From assembly GCF_051245535.1 (NCBI RefSeq), contig NZ_CP195303.1:682001-746000 (forward strand): 64,000 bases of DNA. Reading direction: 5' to 3'. The position numbers and the translations under genes were made by a program. The notes beneath the pieces are model-generated. The model did not search any database. It saw only the letters and a program-made list of their open reading frames with translations, and was not told the origin of the DNA. The stretch comes from Micavibrio aeruginosavorus_D (GTDB lineage Bacteria; Pseudomonadota; Alphaproteobacteria; Micavibrionales; Micavibrionaceae). This document shows positions 17,850 to 26,696 of the stretch, piece by piece (the first letter of the stretch is position 1; every line of letters begins with the position of its first letter).

Positions 17850-18509
17850 ATGAACTTTTCTCAGGCGCGCAGCGCGATGGTTGAATCCCAGATCCACACA
17901 ATGGGGGTGATTACACCCGCCATTCTGGAGGCGTTTCGGATTGTCCCACGCGAAGCTTTCGTCCCGCCGCATCTGGCGGGCATTGCCTATATTGATGAAG
18001 ATATTCCGCTGGGCGATGGCCGCGTGCTGATCGAGCCCGCCGTTCTGGCGCGCATGATCGAGGCCGCGCAGGTCAATGCCAATGACGTTGTTTTGAATGT
18101 TGGCGACAGCACGGGATATTCGTCCGCGGTGTTGTCGTTGTTGGCCACCACGGTGGTGACGATGGAATCCCATCCCGGTCAACTGGATGCGGCGCGTCAT
18201 GCGTGGGCCGCGTGCGATTATTGCAACATTGCGCCCATCACATGCGACGCGACCGAAGGGTGCCCGGAACACGCGCCGTATTCATTGATTGTCATGAATG
18301 GTGCGGTTGCAGAAATTCCTGAAATCTTTGTGGCGCAATTGTCCGTGAACGGGCGATTGGTGGCTGTTTTGAAACCCAACGCGAATGCACCCGGCCATGC
18401 CGTGATCGTGCAGCGTGTTGGCAATGAAAAATATTCGACCACCAAAGTGTTCGACGCGAGCATGCCGTACCTGCCGGGGTTTGAACCGCGGCGCGATTTT
18501 GTTTTCTAA
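17850..18509 (+). CDS. Protein-L-isoaspartate O-methyltransferase homologue, TolC-linked
   Basis: A 219-residue protein of the PIMT family: NFSQARSAMVESQIHT at the start, REAFVPPHL, and the SAM-binding stretch VVLNVGDSTGYSSAVLSLL (about 79-97). In bona fide PIMT the active site reads ISxPh, with a catalytic Ser/Thr before the methyltransferase core. Here the matching place reads VLIEPAVLARM, so that hydroxyl residue is missing and repair activity is doubtful. The homologue is found upstream of tolC in many alphaproteobacteria (from memory). The ATG at 17850 is chosen over a TTG at 17838; neither has a good ribosome site. tolC follows after 43 bases. Confidence 0.8.
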   Translation: MNFSQARSAMVESQIHTMGVITPAILEAFRIVPREAFVPPHLAGIAYIDEDIPLGDGRVLIEPAVLARMIEAAQVNANDVVLNVGDSTGYSSAVLSLLATTVVTMESHPGQLDAARHAWAACDYCNIAPITCDATEGCPEHAPYSLIVMNGAVAEIPEIFVAQLSVNGRLVAVLKPNANAPGHAVIVQRVGNEKYSTTKVFDASMPYLPGFEPRRDFVF

Positions 18510-18552
18510 ACGATATTCAACTTTTGGACCAAACCAAGAAGGACCTGCGCAA

Positions 18553-20244
18553 ATGATCCGTAACCGTAATAAGTTTTTGACTGGTGTAATGGCGTTGATG
18601 ATTGCAACGCCTTTGGCCGCGGCCAGCGCGCAGGATTACACGCCGAAACCGGGTGTCGGCATGGCGCCGATCCTGGACGGTCCGGGAACGTCTGGTGTGA
18701 GCAAGCCAAAATCGGAACCGGTTGTGACGCATTCGTCCGGTGCGAATGATGCCTATATGGGCGGCGCGACGGTGCCGGGCACTGTGTCAAAAGATGCGTC
18801 GAACGTTGATGTATCTAAGGATTCTAGTGGCGAGAGCCTGAGCAGTGTGGCTGCGGCGCAGGCTGAACGAACCGAAGACATGGATATCAATATCCATACC
18901 ATTCAGACAGCCGACAGCAAGGCTCCGGAACAAACGCTGGGTGCTGTTTTGCGCTGGTCGTATGACAACAACCCGACCATCCGCGCCGCGCGCCAAGAGC
19001 TGTATTCAACGCAGGAAAATCTGCCGCAGGCACAAGCGGGATGGAAGCCGACCGCGAATGCCAATGCTGGCGTGACCAAAACGTGGCTGGATGGTTCGGG
19101 TGAGCCGGATGGTTCAACGGAAAAAGGTGTTGGGGCGGATATTCAACAGCCGCTCTATCGTGGTGGCCGTACGGTTGCATCGACCGACAGCGCCGAGAAC
19201 TTAATTCTGGCGCAACGCGCCTTCCTGAAGGCAACGGAACAGGACGTGATGATCTCTGTCATCACCGCGTATATGAACGTGTTGCGTGATCAAGCGCTGT
19301 ATGATCTGTCCGTCAACAACCGTGAAGTGATTGCGCGTCAGTTGGAAGCATCCCGCGCGCGTTTCGATGTGGGTGATGTAACCCGCACCGACGTATCGCA
19401 ATCCGAAGCCCGTTTGGCCGAAGCCGAAGCCGGCGTGACCAACGCGATTGGCCAGTTGCGCTCCAGCCTGGCCGTTTACGAACAGGTTGTGGGCATGCCC
19501 GCTGGCCGTCTGGCTTATCCGAAAGTGACAGTCGCCATCCCGGCATCGCGTGATGCGGCCGTGTCGCAGGCTGAAACCGATAACCCGTCCGTTGTTGCGG
19601 CTGAATTCCTGCGCAACTCGGCGGAACATGATATTGACCGCGTCTTTGGTGAATTGCTGCCGGAAGTGGGTTTGTTCGCACAATGGAACCAGGCGTGGGA
19701 CCCGTCCCCGGGTCTGTATGATGATACATCAGACACCGCTGTGGGTATTCGCGCGACCGTTCCGCTGTACGAAGCAGGCGCAACGCGCTCGCGCGTCCGT
19801 CAGGCCAAGCACGCGGAAAGCCAACGCCTGATGCAAATCAGCGAAGCGCGCCGTCTGGCTCGCCAACAGGCTGTCAGTTCTTGGGAAGAGCTGGCCGCCG
19901 CTCGTGCGGAAATCACCTCGCGTGAAGCACAGGTCGTTGCCACGCGCGTTGCCCGTGATGGTGTGAAGCAGGAAGCCGAACTGGGCACCCGGACCATTCT
20001 GGACGCGTTGGATGCGGACCAAGAATATCTGGATGCGCAAACGGCTCTGGTTTCCGCCCAGCGGGACGAAGTTGTGGCCCAGTATTTCCTGGCCTCGACC
20101 GTTGGCACGCTGACCCCGGATTCGCTCGGTTTTCCAGAACTCAACCACATGCCTGGCTATGATGCCCATTTGGATGACATAACAAGCCGTGTTTTCTCTA
20201 TGGATACAGAAAATACGGTGGATCACGGCGATAACGGCCTTTGA
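18553..20244 (+). CDS. tolC: TolC-family outer membrane channel
   Basis: A 563-residue outer membrane factor for type I secretion and drug efflux. A signal peptide (cleavage near AAASA-Q, about 26) is followed by an unusual Ser/Gly/Thr-rich linker of about 100 residues. The two OEP repeats begin at about 128 (TLGAVLRWSYDNNPTIRAAR) and run to the C-terminus, with the usual YEAGATRSRVRQAK and GTRTILDALDADQEYLDAQ elements. E. coli TolC is 493 residues, so the linker accounts for the extra length. Start 18553 is set by AAGGAC eight bases upstream and by the signal peptide. It is cotranscribed with the PIMT homologue. Confidence 0.9.
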   Translation: MIRNRNKFLTGVMALMIATPLAAASAQDYTPKPGVGMAPILDGPGTSGVSKPKSEPVVTHSSGANDAYMGGATVPGTVSKDASNVDVSKDSSGESLSSVAAAQAERTEDMDINIHTIQTADSKAPEQTLGAVLRWSYDNNPTIRAARQELYSTQENLPQAQAGWKPTANANAGVTKTWLDGSGEPDGSTEKGVGADIQQPLYRGGRTVASTDSAENLILAQRAFLKATEQDVMISVITAYMNVLRDQALYDLSVNNREVIARQLEASRARFDVGDVTRTDVSQSEARLAEAEAGVTNAIGQLRSSLAVYEQVVGMPAGRLAYPKVTVAIPASRDAAVSQAETDNPSVVAAEFLRNSAEHDIDRVFGELLPEVGLFAQWNQAWDPSPGLYDDTSDTAVGIRATVPLYEAGATRSRVRQAKHAESQRLMQISEARRLARQQAVSSWEELAAARAEITSREAQVVATRVARDGVKQEAELGTRTILDALDADQEYLDAQTALVSAQRDEVVAQYFLASTVGTLTPDSLGFPELNHMPGYDAHLDDITSRVFSMDTENTVDHGDNGL

Positions 20245-20320
20245 CAAGGGTGGAGCAATGTAAGAAACTGATTTCACAGAGATAAATTTTTGTGAAACAT
20301 CTTACGGAATATTGCGCTGA

Positions 20321-20935
20321 ATGAACGCGACCGCCCCAGATCAGGAACCCTCAATCGAGGAAATTTTGGCCTCCATTCGTCAGATCATTTCTGACGATGA
20401 TGAGGATGGTACACCTGCGCAAGCCGCAGCGCCCGAACCTGTGAAGGAAGAGCCGAAACCTGCGCCCGCACCGGCACCGGAACCTGTGAAGCAGGCCGCG
20501 CCGAAGAAGGACGATGTTCTCGAACTGAAAGATCCCATTCCTGAAGAAGAACCGGAAGCACCGGCACCGATTATCGACATGGAAGACGCCGTAGAGGAGG
20601 AGCCCGTTGTTGCGGCTCCGCCACCGCCGCCTCCACCACCGGCACCGAAGCCCGCACCGGCTCCTGTTTCTATGCCTAAAGTGGATATCGATGAAGAATC
20701 CGTTTTGGGTGAGGTTGCGGCCTCTGCCACGTTTGCGGGTTTTGCGCGTCTGGCCAACAACATCGCCGTAGACCGCCGTCGCCAGACAGCGGAAGGCGTG
20801 ACGATCGAGGATATTGTCCGCGATATGCTCCAACCGCTGCTGCGTCAGTGGCTGGATGACAATCTGCCGCCAATGATCGATCGAATGGTCCAAAAAGAGC
20901 TGGAAAAGCTTGCCCAGCGCGCTTTAGACGACTAA
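20321..20935 (+). CDS. popZ: PopZ-like polar organizing protein (DUF2497)
   Basis: A 204-residue protein with the three-part PopZ design. The N-terminal helix EPSIEEILASIRQIISDD (about 9-26) recruits clients. A long acidic, proline-rich linker (about 28-120, including eight consecutive Pro) follows. The C-terminal oligomerisation region contains IEDIVRDMLQPLLRQWLDDN (about 164-183) and a final helix. In Caulobacter, PopZ forms a condensate at the cell pole that anchors the ParB-origin complex and signalling proteins. The position between tolC and valS is also conserved in alphaproteobacteria (from memory). The ribosome site is weak. Confidence 0.9.
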   Translation: MNATAPDQEPSIEEILASIRQIISDDDEDGTPAQAAAPEPVKEEPKPAPAPAPEPVKQAAPKKDDVLELKDPIPEEEPEAPAPIIDMEDAVEEEPVVAAPPPPPPPPAPKPAPAPVSMPKVDIDEESVLGEVAASATFAGFARLANNIAVDRRRQTAEGVTIEDIVRDMLQPLLRQWLDDNLPPMIDRMVQKELEKLAQRALDD

Positions 20936-20989
20936 AACAATCATCAGAAATTACTGGTTTTTTTGTACAACTCTGCACGGGGACGATCC

Positions 20990-23650
20990 ATGCTGGAAAA
21001 AACATTTCAGCCTGAAAAGGTTGAGGCGCAACATTACGAATTGTGGGAACAATCCGGCGTGTTCAAATGCAATCCGGAAAGCAACAAGACTCCCTTTGCT
21101 GTCATGATGCCGCCGCCCAACGTCACGGGCAGCCTGCACCTCGGCCATGCGCTGAACGGCACGTTACAGGATATCCTGACCCGCTATTACCGGATGAAGG
21201 GGCGCGATGCCCTGTGGCAACCGGGCACTGACCATGCCGGGATTGCGACGCAGATGATTGTTGAACGCAATCTGGCCGCCGAAGGTTTGAACCGCCGCGA
21301 AATGGGCCGCGAAAAATTCCTCGAAAAAGTGTGGGAATGGAAAGAATATTCCGGCAGCACGATCACGCGCCAGTTCCGCCGCCTCGGCACATCGCCGGAT
21401 TGGGAACGCGAACGCTTCACCATGGACGAAGGCCTGAACCGCGCCGTGCGCCGCGTGTTCGTTCAGCTGTTCAAGGAAGGGCTGATCTACAAGGACAACC
21501 GCTTGGTCAACTGGGACCCGAAATTGCAGACCGCCGTTTCCGATCTGGAAGTGGAGATGAAGGAAAGCAAGGGCCATATGTGGCACATCCGTTACCCGAT
21601 CGAAGGGGAAACGGAACGGTTTATTACCATCGCAACGACGCGCCCGGAAACCATGTTGGGTGATACGGCGGTTATCGTGAATCCGAACGATGACCGGTAC
21701 AAGGATTTGATTGGCAAATTCGCGATCCTGCCGATCGTTGGTCGTCCGATTAAAATTATCGCCGATGATTATGTCGATCCGGAATTTGGAACCGGTGCGA
21801 TGAAGGTGACCCCGGCGCACGATTTCAACGACTTTGAAATCGGTAAACGCCACGGGTTGGAATTCATCAATATCTTCGACCGCACCGCGCATTTGAACGA
21901 AAACGCGCCGGAAGAATATCAAGGCATGGAACGCTTCGAAGCCCGCAAGAAATTGCTGGAAGAGCTGGAAGCCCAAGACCTGCTGGTCAAGATCGAAGAC
22001 GTCACCCACGCCATTCCGTATGACGAGAAAAGCAAAAGCGTCATTCTGGAACCGTTCATGACCGAACAATGGTATTGCGATGCCAAAACGCTGGCCCAGC
22101 CAGCGATTGAGGCCGTGCGTTCGGGCAAAACGGTGATTATTCCGAAATCGTCCGAAAGCACCTATTTCCACTGGATGGAAAACATCCAGCCGTGGTGTAT
22201 TTCCCGCCAATTGTGGTGGGGACACCAAATCCCCGCATGGTACGGCCCCGAAGGGTCCGTATTTGTGGCGGAGACGGAAGAGGAAGCCTATGCCGAAGCC
22301 AGGGCGAAGTTTGGCGATGGTGTAACGCTGACCCGTGATGAAGACGTTCTGGATACGTGGTTCTCCTCCGCTTTGTGGCCGTTCTCGACACTGGGCTGGC
22401 CGGACAAGACGCCGGAACTGAACAAATATTATCCGGGTGATGTGCTGACCACGGCCGCCGATATTATCTTCTTCTGGGTTGCGCGGATGATGATGATGGG
22501 CATTCACTTTATGGGGGATGTGCCGTTTAAAACCGTTTATCTGCACGGGCTGATTCTGGACGGGAAGGGGCAGAAAATGTCCAAAACCCGTGGCAACGTG
22601 ATTGACCCGCTGGATACCATTGAAAAATACGGTGCGGACGCGCTGCGCTTTACGTTGGCCGCATTGGCCACGCAGGGGCGGAACATTAAACTGTCCGAAG
22701 ACCGTGTGGAAACATACCGCAACTTTGCCACCAAATTGTGGAATGCGGCGCGGTATTGCCAGATGAACCATTGCACGGCTGGGCGCAACTATAACCCCGC
22801 CAACGCCACGGCGACGCCGAACAAATGGATCATCAGCGCGCTGAAGGAAACGACGGAAGCGGTGAATGTGGCGATTGAATCGTATAAATTCAACGATGCC
22901 GCCAATGCTCTGTACCAATTCGTGTGGGGCACGTTCTGCGACTGGTATCTGGAATTCACCAAGCCGATCCTGTCGAGCGATGACAAGGTTCAGGCCGAAG
23001 AAACCCGTGAAACCACCGGCTGGGTGTTGGACCAGATTTTGCTGATCCTGAATCCAATTATGCCGTTCATTACCGAGGAGCTGTACACGGCTCTGGCTGA
23101 GCGTCCGTTGAACACGGCGTTGATTTCGTCGCAATGGCCAGAATATCCGGAATCGTTTACGCATGCGGATGCAACAACGGAAATGAACTGGCTGATCAAG
23201 TTCATCACCGAAATCCGCAGCGTGCGGGCCGACATGAACGTCCCGGCTGCGGCGAAAATCCGCCTGCTGGTCAAGGATGCGAATGCGGGTACGCAGGGCA
23301 GCCTGAAATCCTACGATGACGTTCTGAAGCGCATGGCGCGTCTGGAAACCATTGAAACGTTCAATGGCCAGTCCGTTCCGGCGGGTTCGATCCAGACGGT
23401 GGTGAACGAAGCCACATTGATTATGCCGATTGCCGACATTATCGATCTGGACAAAGAACGCTCCCGTCTGCGCAAAGAGATCGAGAAGCTGTCATCCGAC
23501 ATTGAAAAGATCGAGCAGAAGCTGTCCGACAAGAAATTCGTCGATAATGCCCCGGCGGAGATTATTGAAGAACAGCACAAGCGCAAAGAAACCGCCGAAA
23601 CCACCCGGACGAAACTGTCCGCGGCGCTGAAGCAGTTGGAAGCGGCGTAG
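20990..23650 (+). CDS. valS: Valyl-tRNA synthetase
   Basis: Charges tRNA-Val in the cytoplasm. The 886 residues show the class I HIGH motif PPPNVTGSLHLGHALN (about 37-52), the editing (CP1) domain with TTRPETMLGDTAV (about 219), the catalytic CISRQLWWGHQIPAWY segment, and the KMSKS loop GQKMSKTRGNVIDP (about 526). The anticodon-binding region and a C-terminal coiled-coil arm (about 820-886, rich in Lys/Glu) follow. The start at 20990 has GGGGA seven bases upstream and fits the family N-terminus. Confidence 0.96.
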   Translation: MLEKTFQPEKVEAQHYELWEQSGVFKCNPESNKTPFAVMMPPPNVTGSLHLGHALNGTLQDILTRYYRMKGRDALWQPGTDHAGIATQMIVERNLAAEGLNRREMGREKFLEKVWEWKEYSGSTITRQFRRLGTSPDWERERFTMDEGLNRAVRRVFVQLFKEGLIYKDNRLVNWDPKLQTAVSDLEVEMKESKGHMWHIRYPIEGETERFITIATTRPETMLGDTAVIVNPNDDRYKDLIGKFAILPIVGRPIKIIADDYVDPEFGTGAMKVTPAHDFNDFEIGKRHGLEFINIFDRTAHLNENAPEEYQGMERFEARKKLLEELEAQDLLVKIEDVTHAIPYDEKSKSVILEPFMTEQWYCDAKTLAQPAIEAVRSGKTVIIPKSSESTYFHWMENIQPWCISRQLWWGHQIPAWYGPEGSVFVAETEEEAYAEARAKFGDGVTLTRDEDVLDTWFSSALWPFSTLGWPDKTPELNKYYPGDVLTTAADIIFFWVARMMMMGIHFMGDVPFKTVYLHGLILDGKGQKMSKTRGNVIDPLDTIEKYGADALRFTLAALATQGRNIKLSEDRVETYRNFATKLWNAARYCQMNHCTAGRNYNPANATATPNKWIISALKETTEAVNVAIESYKFNDAANALYQFVWGTFCDWYLEFTKPILSSDDKVQAEETRETTGWVLDQILLILNPIMPFITEELYTALAERPLNTALISSQWPEYPESFTHADATTEMNWLIKFITEIRSVRADMNVPAAAKIRLLVKDANAGTQGSLKSYDDVLKRMARLETIETFNGQSVPAGSIQTVVNEATLIMPIADIIDLDKERSRLRKEIEKLSSDIEKIEQKLSDKKFVDNAPAEIIEEQHKRKETAETTRTKLSAALKQLEAA

Positions 23651-23684
23651 GCTGTGAAGGCTAAGCTAGATAGGGCACGCGGGT

Positions 23685-24035
23685 ATGCTTAAAGATGTTA
23701 ATGGGTCTGGGGACACTGATTTTTCGAAGCTCGCTGTTCTTTGGACATCTCTGTGTAACCCTATTGCCTTGTCTATTTGTGTTACAGCCGTTGTTAATGG
23801 TGATCGTTTTGGGGCTGGTGAACAAAACTTAGATTTAAGATTTTTGTATATGTACCTTGCGGGCATGTTTTCATCGGCCGTTCTTTTTGCTGCGGCTCAT
23901 ATTTTACGATCTGAAGAAGAAGGCTGGAAAGCAAATGTAGCCTATCACGCGCATCCATTATCTATGCAGTTCTCATTGCTAATGTTTTTTTTGGCGACAT
24001 ATCAAGCGCTTCATCTTTTAAACGAGCTTTACTAA
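23685..24035 (+). CDS. Small membrane protein of unknown function
   Basis: A 116-residue protein with about three hydrophobic segments: LAVLWTSLCNPIALSICVTAVV, YMYLAGMFSSAVLFAAAHIL and MQFSLLMFFLATYQALHLL. No known family was recognised. The base composition is more AT-rich than in neighbouring genes, with many TTT, TTA and GTT codons, hinting at recent acquisition or weak codon selection. It begins 34 bases after valS with a poor ribosome site (TAGGGCACGCGGGT) and ends at a bidirectional terminator. Confidence 0.6.
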   Translation: MLKDVNGSGDTDFSKLAVLWTSLCNPIALSICVTAVVNGDRFGAGEQNLDLRFLYMYLAGMFSSAVLFAAAHILRSEEEGWKANVAYHAHPLSMQFSLLMFFLATYQALHLLNELY

Positions 24036-24041
24036 AAACAA

Positions 24042-24066
24042 AAAAGCCGCCCAATGGGCGGCTTTT
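24042..24066. terminator. Bidirectional terminator between valS side and rpmE
   Basis: AAAAGCCGCCC/GGGCGGCTTTT with loop AAT gives an A-rich/T-rich flanked stem that works on both strands. It serves the + strand membrane-protein gene and the convergent rpmE gene. Confidence 0.92.
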
Positions 24067-24088
24067 GTATGTCGTATCGCTACAGAAA

Positions 24089-24331
24089 TTATTTCTTGTC
24101 GCCAGCTTCTGCGCTGAGGCCGAAACCTGCGTAACGCTTGGAGAATTTGTCCAGCGCGCCGCGTTCGGTAATTTTCTGTGCGCCGCCGCTCCAAGCCGGG
24201 TGGCTGTAGCAATCAACGTCCAGACGCATAACGTCACCCGGTTTGCCCCAGGTGGTGCGCATCGAATATTCTTCGCCCTTGGTCGTCACGACTGTGATTT
24301 CGTGGTAGTCCGGGTGTATGTCGGCCTTCAT
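24089..24331 (-). CDS. rpmE: 50S ribosomal protein L31
   Basis: An 80-residue ribosomal protein with the L31 pattern MKADIHPDYHEITVVTTKGEEY and DVDCYSHPAWSGGAQKI, ending ALDKFSKRYAGFGL. The zinc-binding CxxC pair is absent, so this is the zinc-independent form common in alphaproteobacteria. The start at 24331 is fixed by the strong AGGAG eight bases upstream; an earlier in-frame ATG is not needed. Confidence 0.93.
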   Translation of the reverse strand: MKADIHPDYHEITVVTTKGEEYSMRTTWGKPGDVMRLDVDCYSHPAWSGGAQKITERGALDKFSKRYAGFGLSAEAGDKK

Positions 24332-24487
24332 GGCGTATCTCCTATAAATCAGGCGCACTTTTTATCGTTAATACCCCAGCAATTCAAGTACTTTTTCGGA
24401 AAAAAGCACCTAAAACGGCTCGCCGGGGTCAGGGTCACTAGGTTTTTATAAAAAACCGTTTGTTTGCAATGTGTTAGTCTTGTGGGC

Positions 24488-25585
24488 CTAAGCGCACTTC
24501 ACCTTTGAATCGCATTCCCCACAGGCCAATGACTTCCCGGCGGAGCGTAAATCGGTGAAGGCTTCGTCCAGACGGGCTATGATTCCCAGTTCGCCCTCGC
24601 GCAGCCATTTGCGGGGGTCGTATTGTTTTTTGTACGGGGTGCCGTCGTCCGGGTCGATCTGGTACTTGAACGCCTTGGCGTTGGCTTCGACGAATTTGCC
24701 GACATATTCCGAGAACGCGAACTGCGTATCCGTGTCGATGTTCATCTTGAAAATGCCATAGCCGAGCGATTGCGCGATCTTGTCCTTTTCCGACCCCGAA
24801 CCACCGTGGAACACCAGATCCAGCGGGTTGGCCGCCGTGTTGTGGGTTTTCTGGACCAGCTCTTGGGAGTTTTTCAGGATTTCGGGGCGCAGTTTGACGT
24901 TGCCCGGTTTGTACACGCCATGCACGTTGCCGAACGAGGCCGCGATGCTGAAATGACCCAGCGGCAGTAATGTGTCATAGGCGCGCAGAACATCTTCCGG
25001 CTGGGTGTAGAGTTTATCGTTATCGACATCGTCGGACCCGACGCCGTCTTCTTCACCGCCGGTCACGCCCAGCTCGATCTCAATGCTCATATCAATCTTT
25101 GCCATGCGTTTCAGCAGGCGGGCGCATTCGGACAGGTTGAAGTCCAAATCGTCTTCGGACAAATCCACCATGTGGGAGGAGAACAGCGGCTTGCCGGTTT
25201 CTTTGTAGAACGCTTCGCCATGTTCGATCATCGCCTCAACCCACGGGATCAATTTTTTGTTCGCGTGATCGGTGTGCAGGACGACGCACACGCCGTAATG
25301 TTCGGCCATCATGTGGACGTGGCGGGCGGCGGATACGGCGCCCAGAACCTTGGCTTTAAAGCTGTCGGCGCATCCCTTGCCCGCGTAAAATTCCGCGCCG
25401 CCGTTGGACAGCTGGATGATCACATCGGCTTTGTTCTTCGCCGCGGCTTCCATCACGGCGTTGATGGAATTGGTGCCAACCACGTTGACGGCGGGCAGGG
25501 CGTATTGACCGTCTTTGCAGGCCTTAACCAAAGCCAGATAGTCCGCGCCCGTAACAACGCCGGGTTTCAATTTCGTGGTGCCCAT
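24488..25585 (-). CDS. fba: Fructose-bisphosphate aldolase, class II
   Basis: Cleaves fructose 1,6-bisphosphate to glyceraldehyde 3-phosphate and dihydroxyacetone phosphate, or the reverse in gluconeogenesis. The 365 residues fit the FbaA-type class II enzyme (E. coli 359). The metal and catalytic residues are visible: VVLHTDHANKK (Asp and His), IEIELGVTGGEED (Glu), ASFGNVHGVYKPG (His) and VFHGGSGSEKDKI (His). The start at 25585 has AAGGATC eight bases upstream. gap and tkt lie 4-9 kb away on the same strand, but pgk is not between them. Confidence 0.95.
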   Translation of the reverse strand: MGTTKLKPGVVTGADYLALVKACKDGQYALPAVNVVGTNSINAVMEAAAKNKADVIIQLSNGGAEFYAGKGCADSFKAKVLGAVSAARHVHMMAEHYGVCVVLHTDHANKKLIPWVEAMIEHGEAFYKETGKPLFSSHMVDLSEDDLDFNLSECARLLKRMAKIDMSIEIELGVTGGEEDGVGSDDVDNDKLYTQPEDVLRAYDTLLPLGHFSIAASFGNVHGVYKPGNVKLRPEILKNSQELVQKTHNTAANPLDLVFHGGSGSEKDKIAQSLGYGIFKMNIDTDTQFAFSEYVGKFVEANAKAFKYQIDPDDGTPYKKQYDPRKWLREGELGIIARLDEAFTDLRSAGKSLACGECDSKVKCA

Positions 25586-25643
25586 GATGTGATCCTTTTT
25601 CAAATGCAATGATGGGAAAACTATAGAACCCGCGCGGCCAAAC

Positions 25644-25671
25644 AAAAAGCCCCAACTTGCGCGGGGCTTTT
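25644..25671 (-). terminator. Terminator after the glycine-rich gene
   Basis: The stem AAAAGCCCC/GGGGCTTTT with a nine-base loop gives a T run on the minus strand, 23 bases after the stop of the glycine-rich gene and ahead of fba. Confidence 0.85.
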
Positions 25672-25693
25672 GAAAAATTCTGTTTTACCGGAA

Positions 25694-25933
25694 TTACGGT
25701 GCCGGGGCCGGACCACCGCCGCCGCCTTCGCCACCCGACGGGGCCGCGCCACCATCAGAGGAACCACCACCGCCAAAGCTGAATCCACCAAAGGAGAAGC
25801 CAAAGCCGCCACCGGATGATCCGTCCGCGCCAAAGTCCAGAGTCAGCGCCGCCACGTTGGGATCAACCACCGGAGACGGGAGGGCATCGAATGCGGCCTC
25901 AAACTGTGCTGTAAACTCAAGTCCTATTGTCAT
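25694..25933 (-). CDS. Small glycine-rich protein of unknown function
   Basis: A 79-residue protein. The first 35 residues are ordinary (MTIGLEFTAQFEAAFDALP). The rest is low-complexity Gly/Ser/Phe sequence (GGGFGFSFGGFSFGGGG) ending GGGGGPAPAP. No signal peptide or known domain is seen. It starts nine bases after the stop of the winged-helix gene, so the two form an operon ending at a clear terminator. The Phe-Gly repeats recall disordered, self-associating sequences (inference). Expression is plausible from the operon layout but not proven. Confidence 0.55.
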   Translation of the reverse strand: MTIGLEFTAQFEAAFDALPSPVVDPNVAALTLDFGADGSSGGGFGFSFGGFSFGGGGSSDGGAAPSGGEGGGGGPAPAP

Positions 25934-25942
25934 CGTTCCAAA

Positions 25943-26497
25943 TCAATCATTTCCGGTCTTCTGCAGGATTCCCGAGGCAATAAGGTTGTTTAAAGCCCGG
26001 TTGTCCGTGGTCAGCGGCCCGTTATACAAAACATCAAAAACATCTTGGCGTTTCACCGTTTTCAGACTGCCGACAGTCGCGACAATCTTGGCGTCCCGCA
26101 GAGTGGGGCGGTGCTGACCGAACAGATTGATATAGTGAATCAGGAAGTTTTTCAAGCTTTTATGCGATTTTTCGAAGTAATCCAGCGCCAAATCCATGTT
26201 TTTCTTGGCATAACCGGCGATATGCAGGCGGATTTCCCGCCCATCCCGGCCCGATTGCTGGCGCATGATGCAGCCATAGTCGTACAACCATTCAATATCA
26301 CGATTCAGCGCGGATTTATGGGCGCCCAGACGCTCCATGATCTCGGCCTGGGTCGTGCCCGGAAATTGGTCAATGTCCGCCAGAATAACCGCCCGGCGTA
26401 GGGTGCAGGCCGGTTCCCCGCCCAGTGCATCCACCAGATGGTCGATAATATGGCCGATCCGCTCGGCCTTTTCCTTTGGGTCCATCGCTTGCGTCAT
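25943..26497 (-). CDS. MarR-like winged-helix regulator
   Basis: A 184-residue probable DNA-binding protein. Residues 48-115 form a winged helix: TTQAEIMERLGAHKSALNRDIEWLYDYG as helix-turn-helix and MRQQSGRDGREIRLHIAGYAKK as the wing. This matches the MarR layout. The C-terminal part (about 120-184) is not recognised but may hold a second helical DNA-binding or dimer region (DVFDVLYNGPLTTDNRALNN). It heads a two-gene operon with the glycine-rich gene and is divergent from the first unknown paralogue, which it may control (inference from divergent layout). Confidence 0.7.
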   Translation of the reverse strand: MTQAMDPKEKAERIGHIIDHLVDALGGEPACTLRRAVILADIDQFPGTTQAEIMERLGAHKSALNRDIEWLYDYGCIMRQQSGRDGREIRLHIAGYAKKNMDLALDYFEKSHKSLKNFLIHYINLFGQHRPTLRDAKIVATVGSLKTVKRQDVFDVLYNGPLTTDNRALNNLIASGILQKTGND

Positions 26498-26638
26498 GTG
26501 CGCCTTTTCACCGTAAATCCCGGTTATTGAACACCATTTTGGGGGTAAATGTCTAAGAATGTGTTTCTGCGAGGCGTGTTTTATGGAGGGCTTTGATTTT
26601 AAAGGGAAAATCGTTCCGTTGAAGGGGTGTGTTTATAT

Positions 26639-26668
26639 TTGACATATTCATGCGCAAGGGCGTACATT
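26639..26668 (+). promoter_or_regulatory. Probable promoter of the unknown-paralogue pair
   Basis: A perfect -35 box TTGACA (26639-26644) is followed by an 18-base spacer and TACATT (four of six matches to TATAAT), about 30 bases upstream of the first paralogue's ATG. Confidence 0.55.
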
Positions 26669-26696
26669 CTGGCAAATATTTTTGAGGGACGCTTTC

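Noticed and set aside
21164..23164. A 666-codon open frame opposite valS
   Set aside because: Shadow of the ValS gene: composition follows the reverse complement of its codons and no family pattern is visible.
25694..25933. Rejecting the glycine-rich frame as random low-complexity sequence
   Set aside because: I kept it with moderate confidence, because it begins nine bases after the regulator stop and is followed by a clear terminator.
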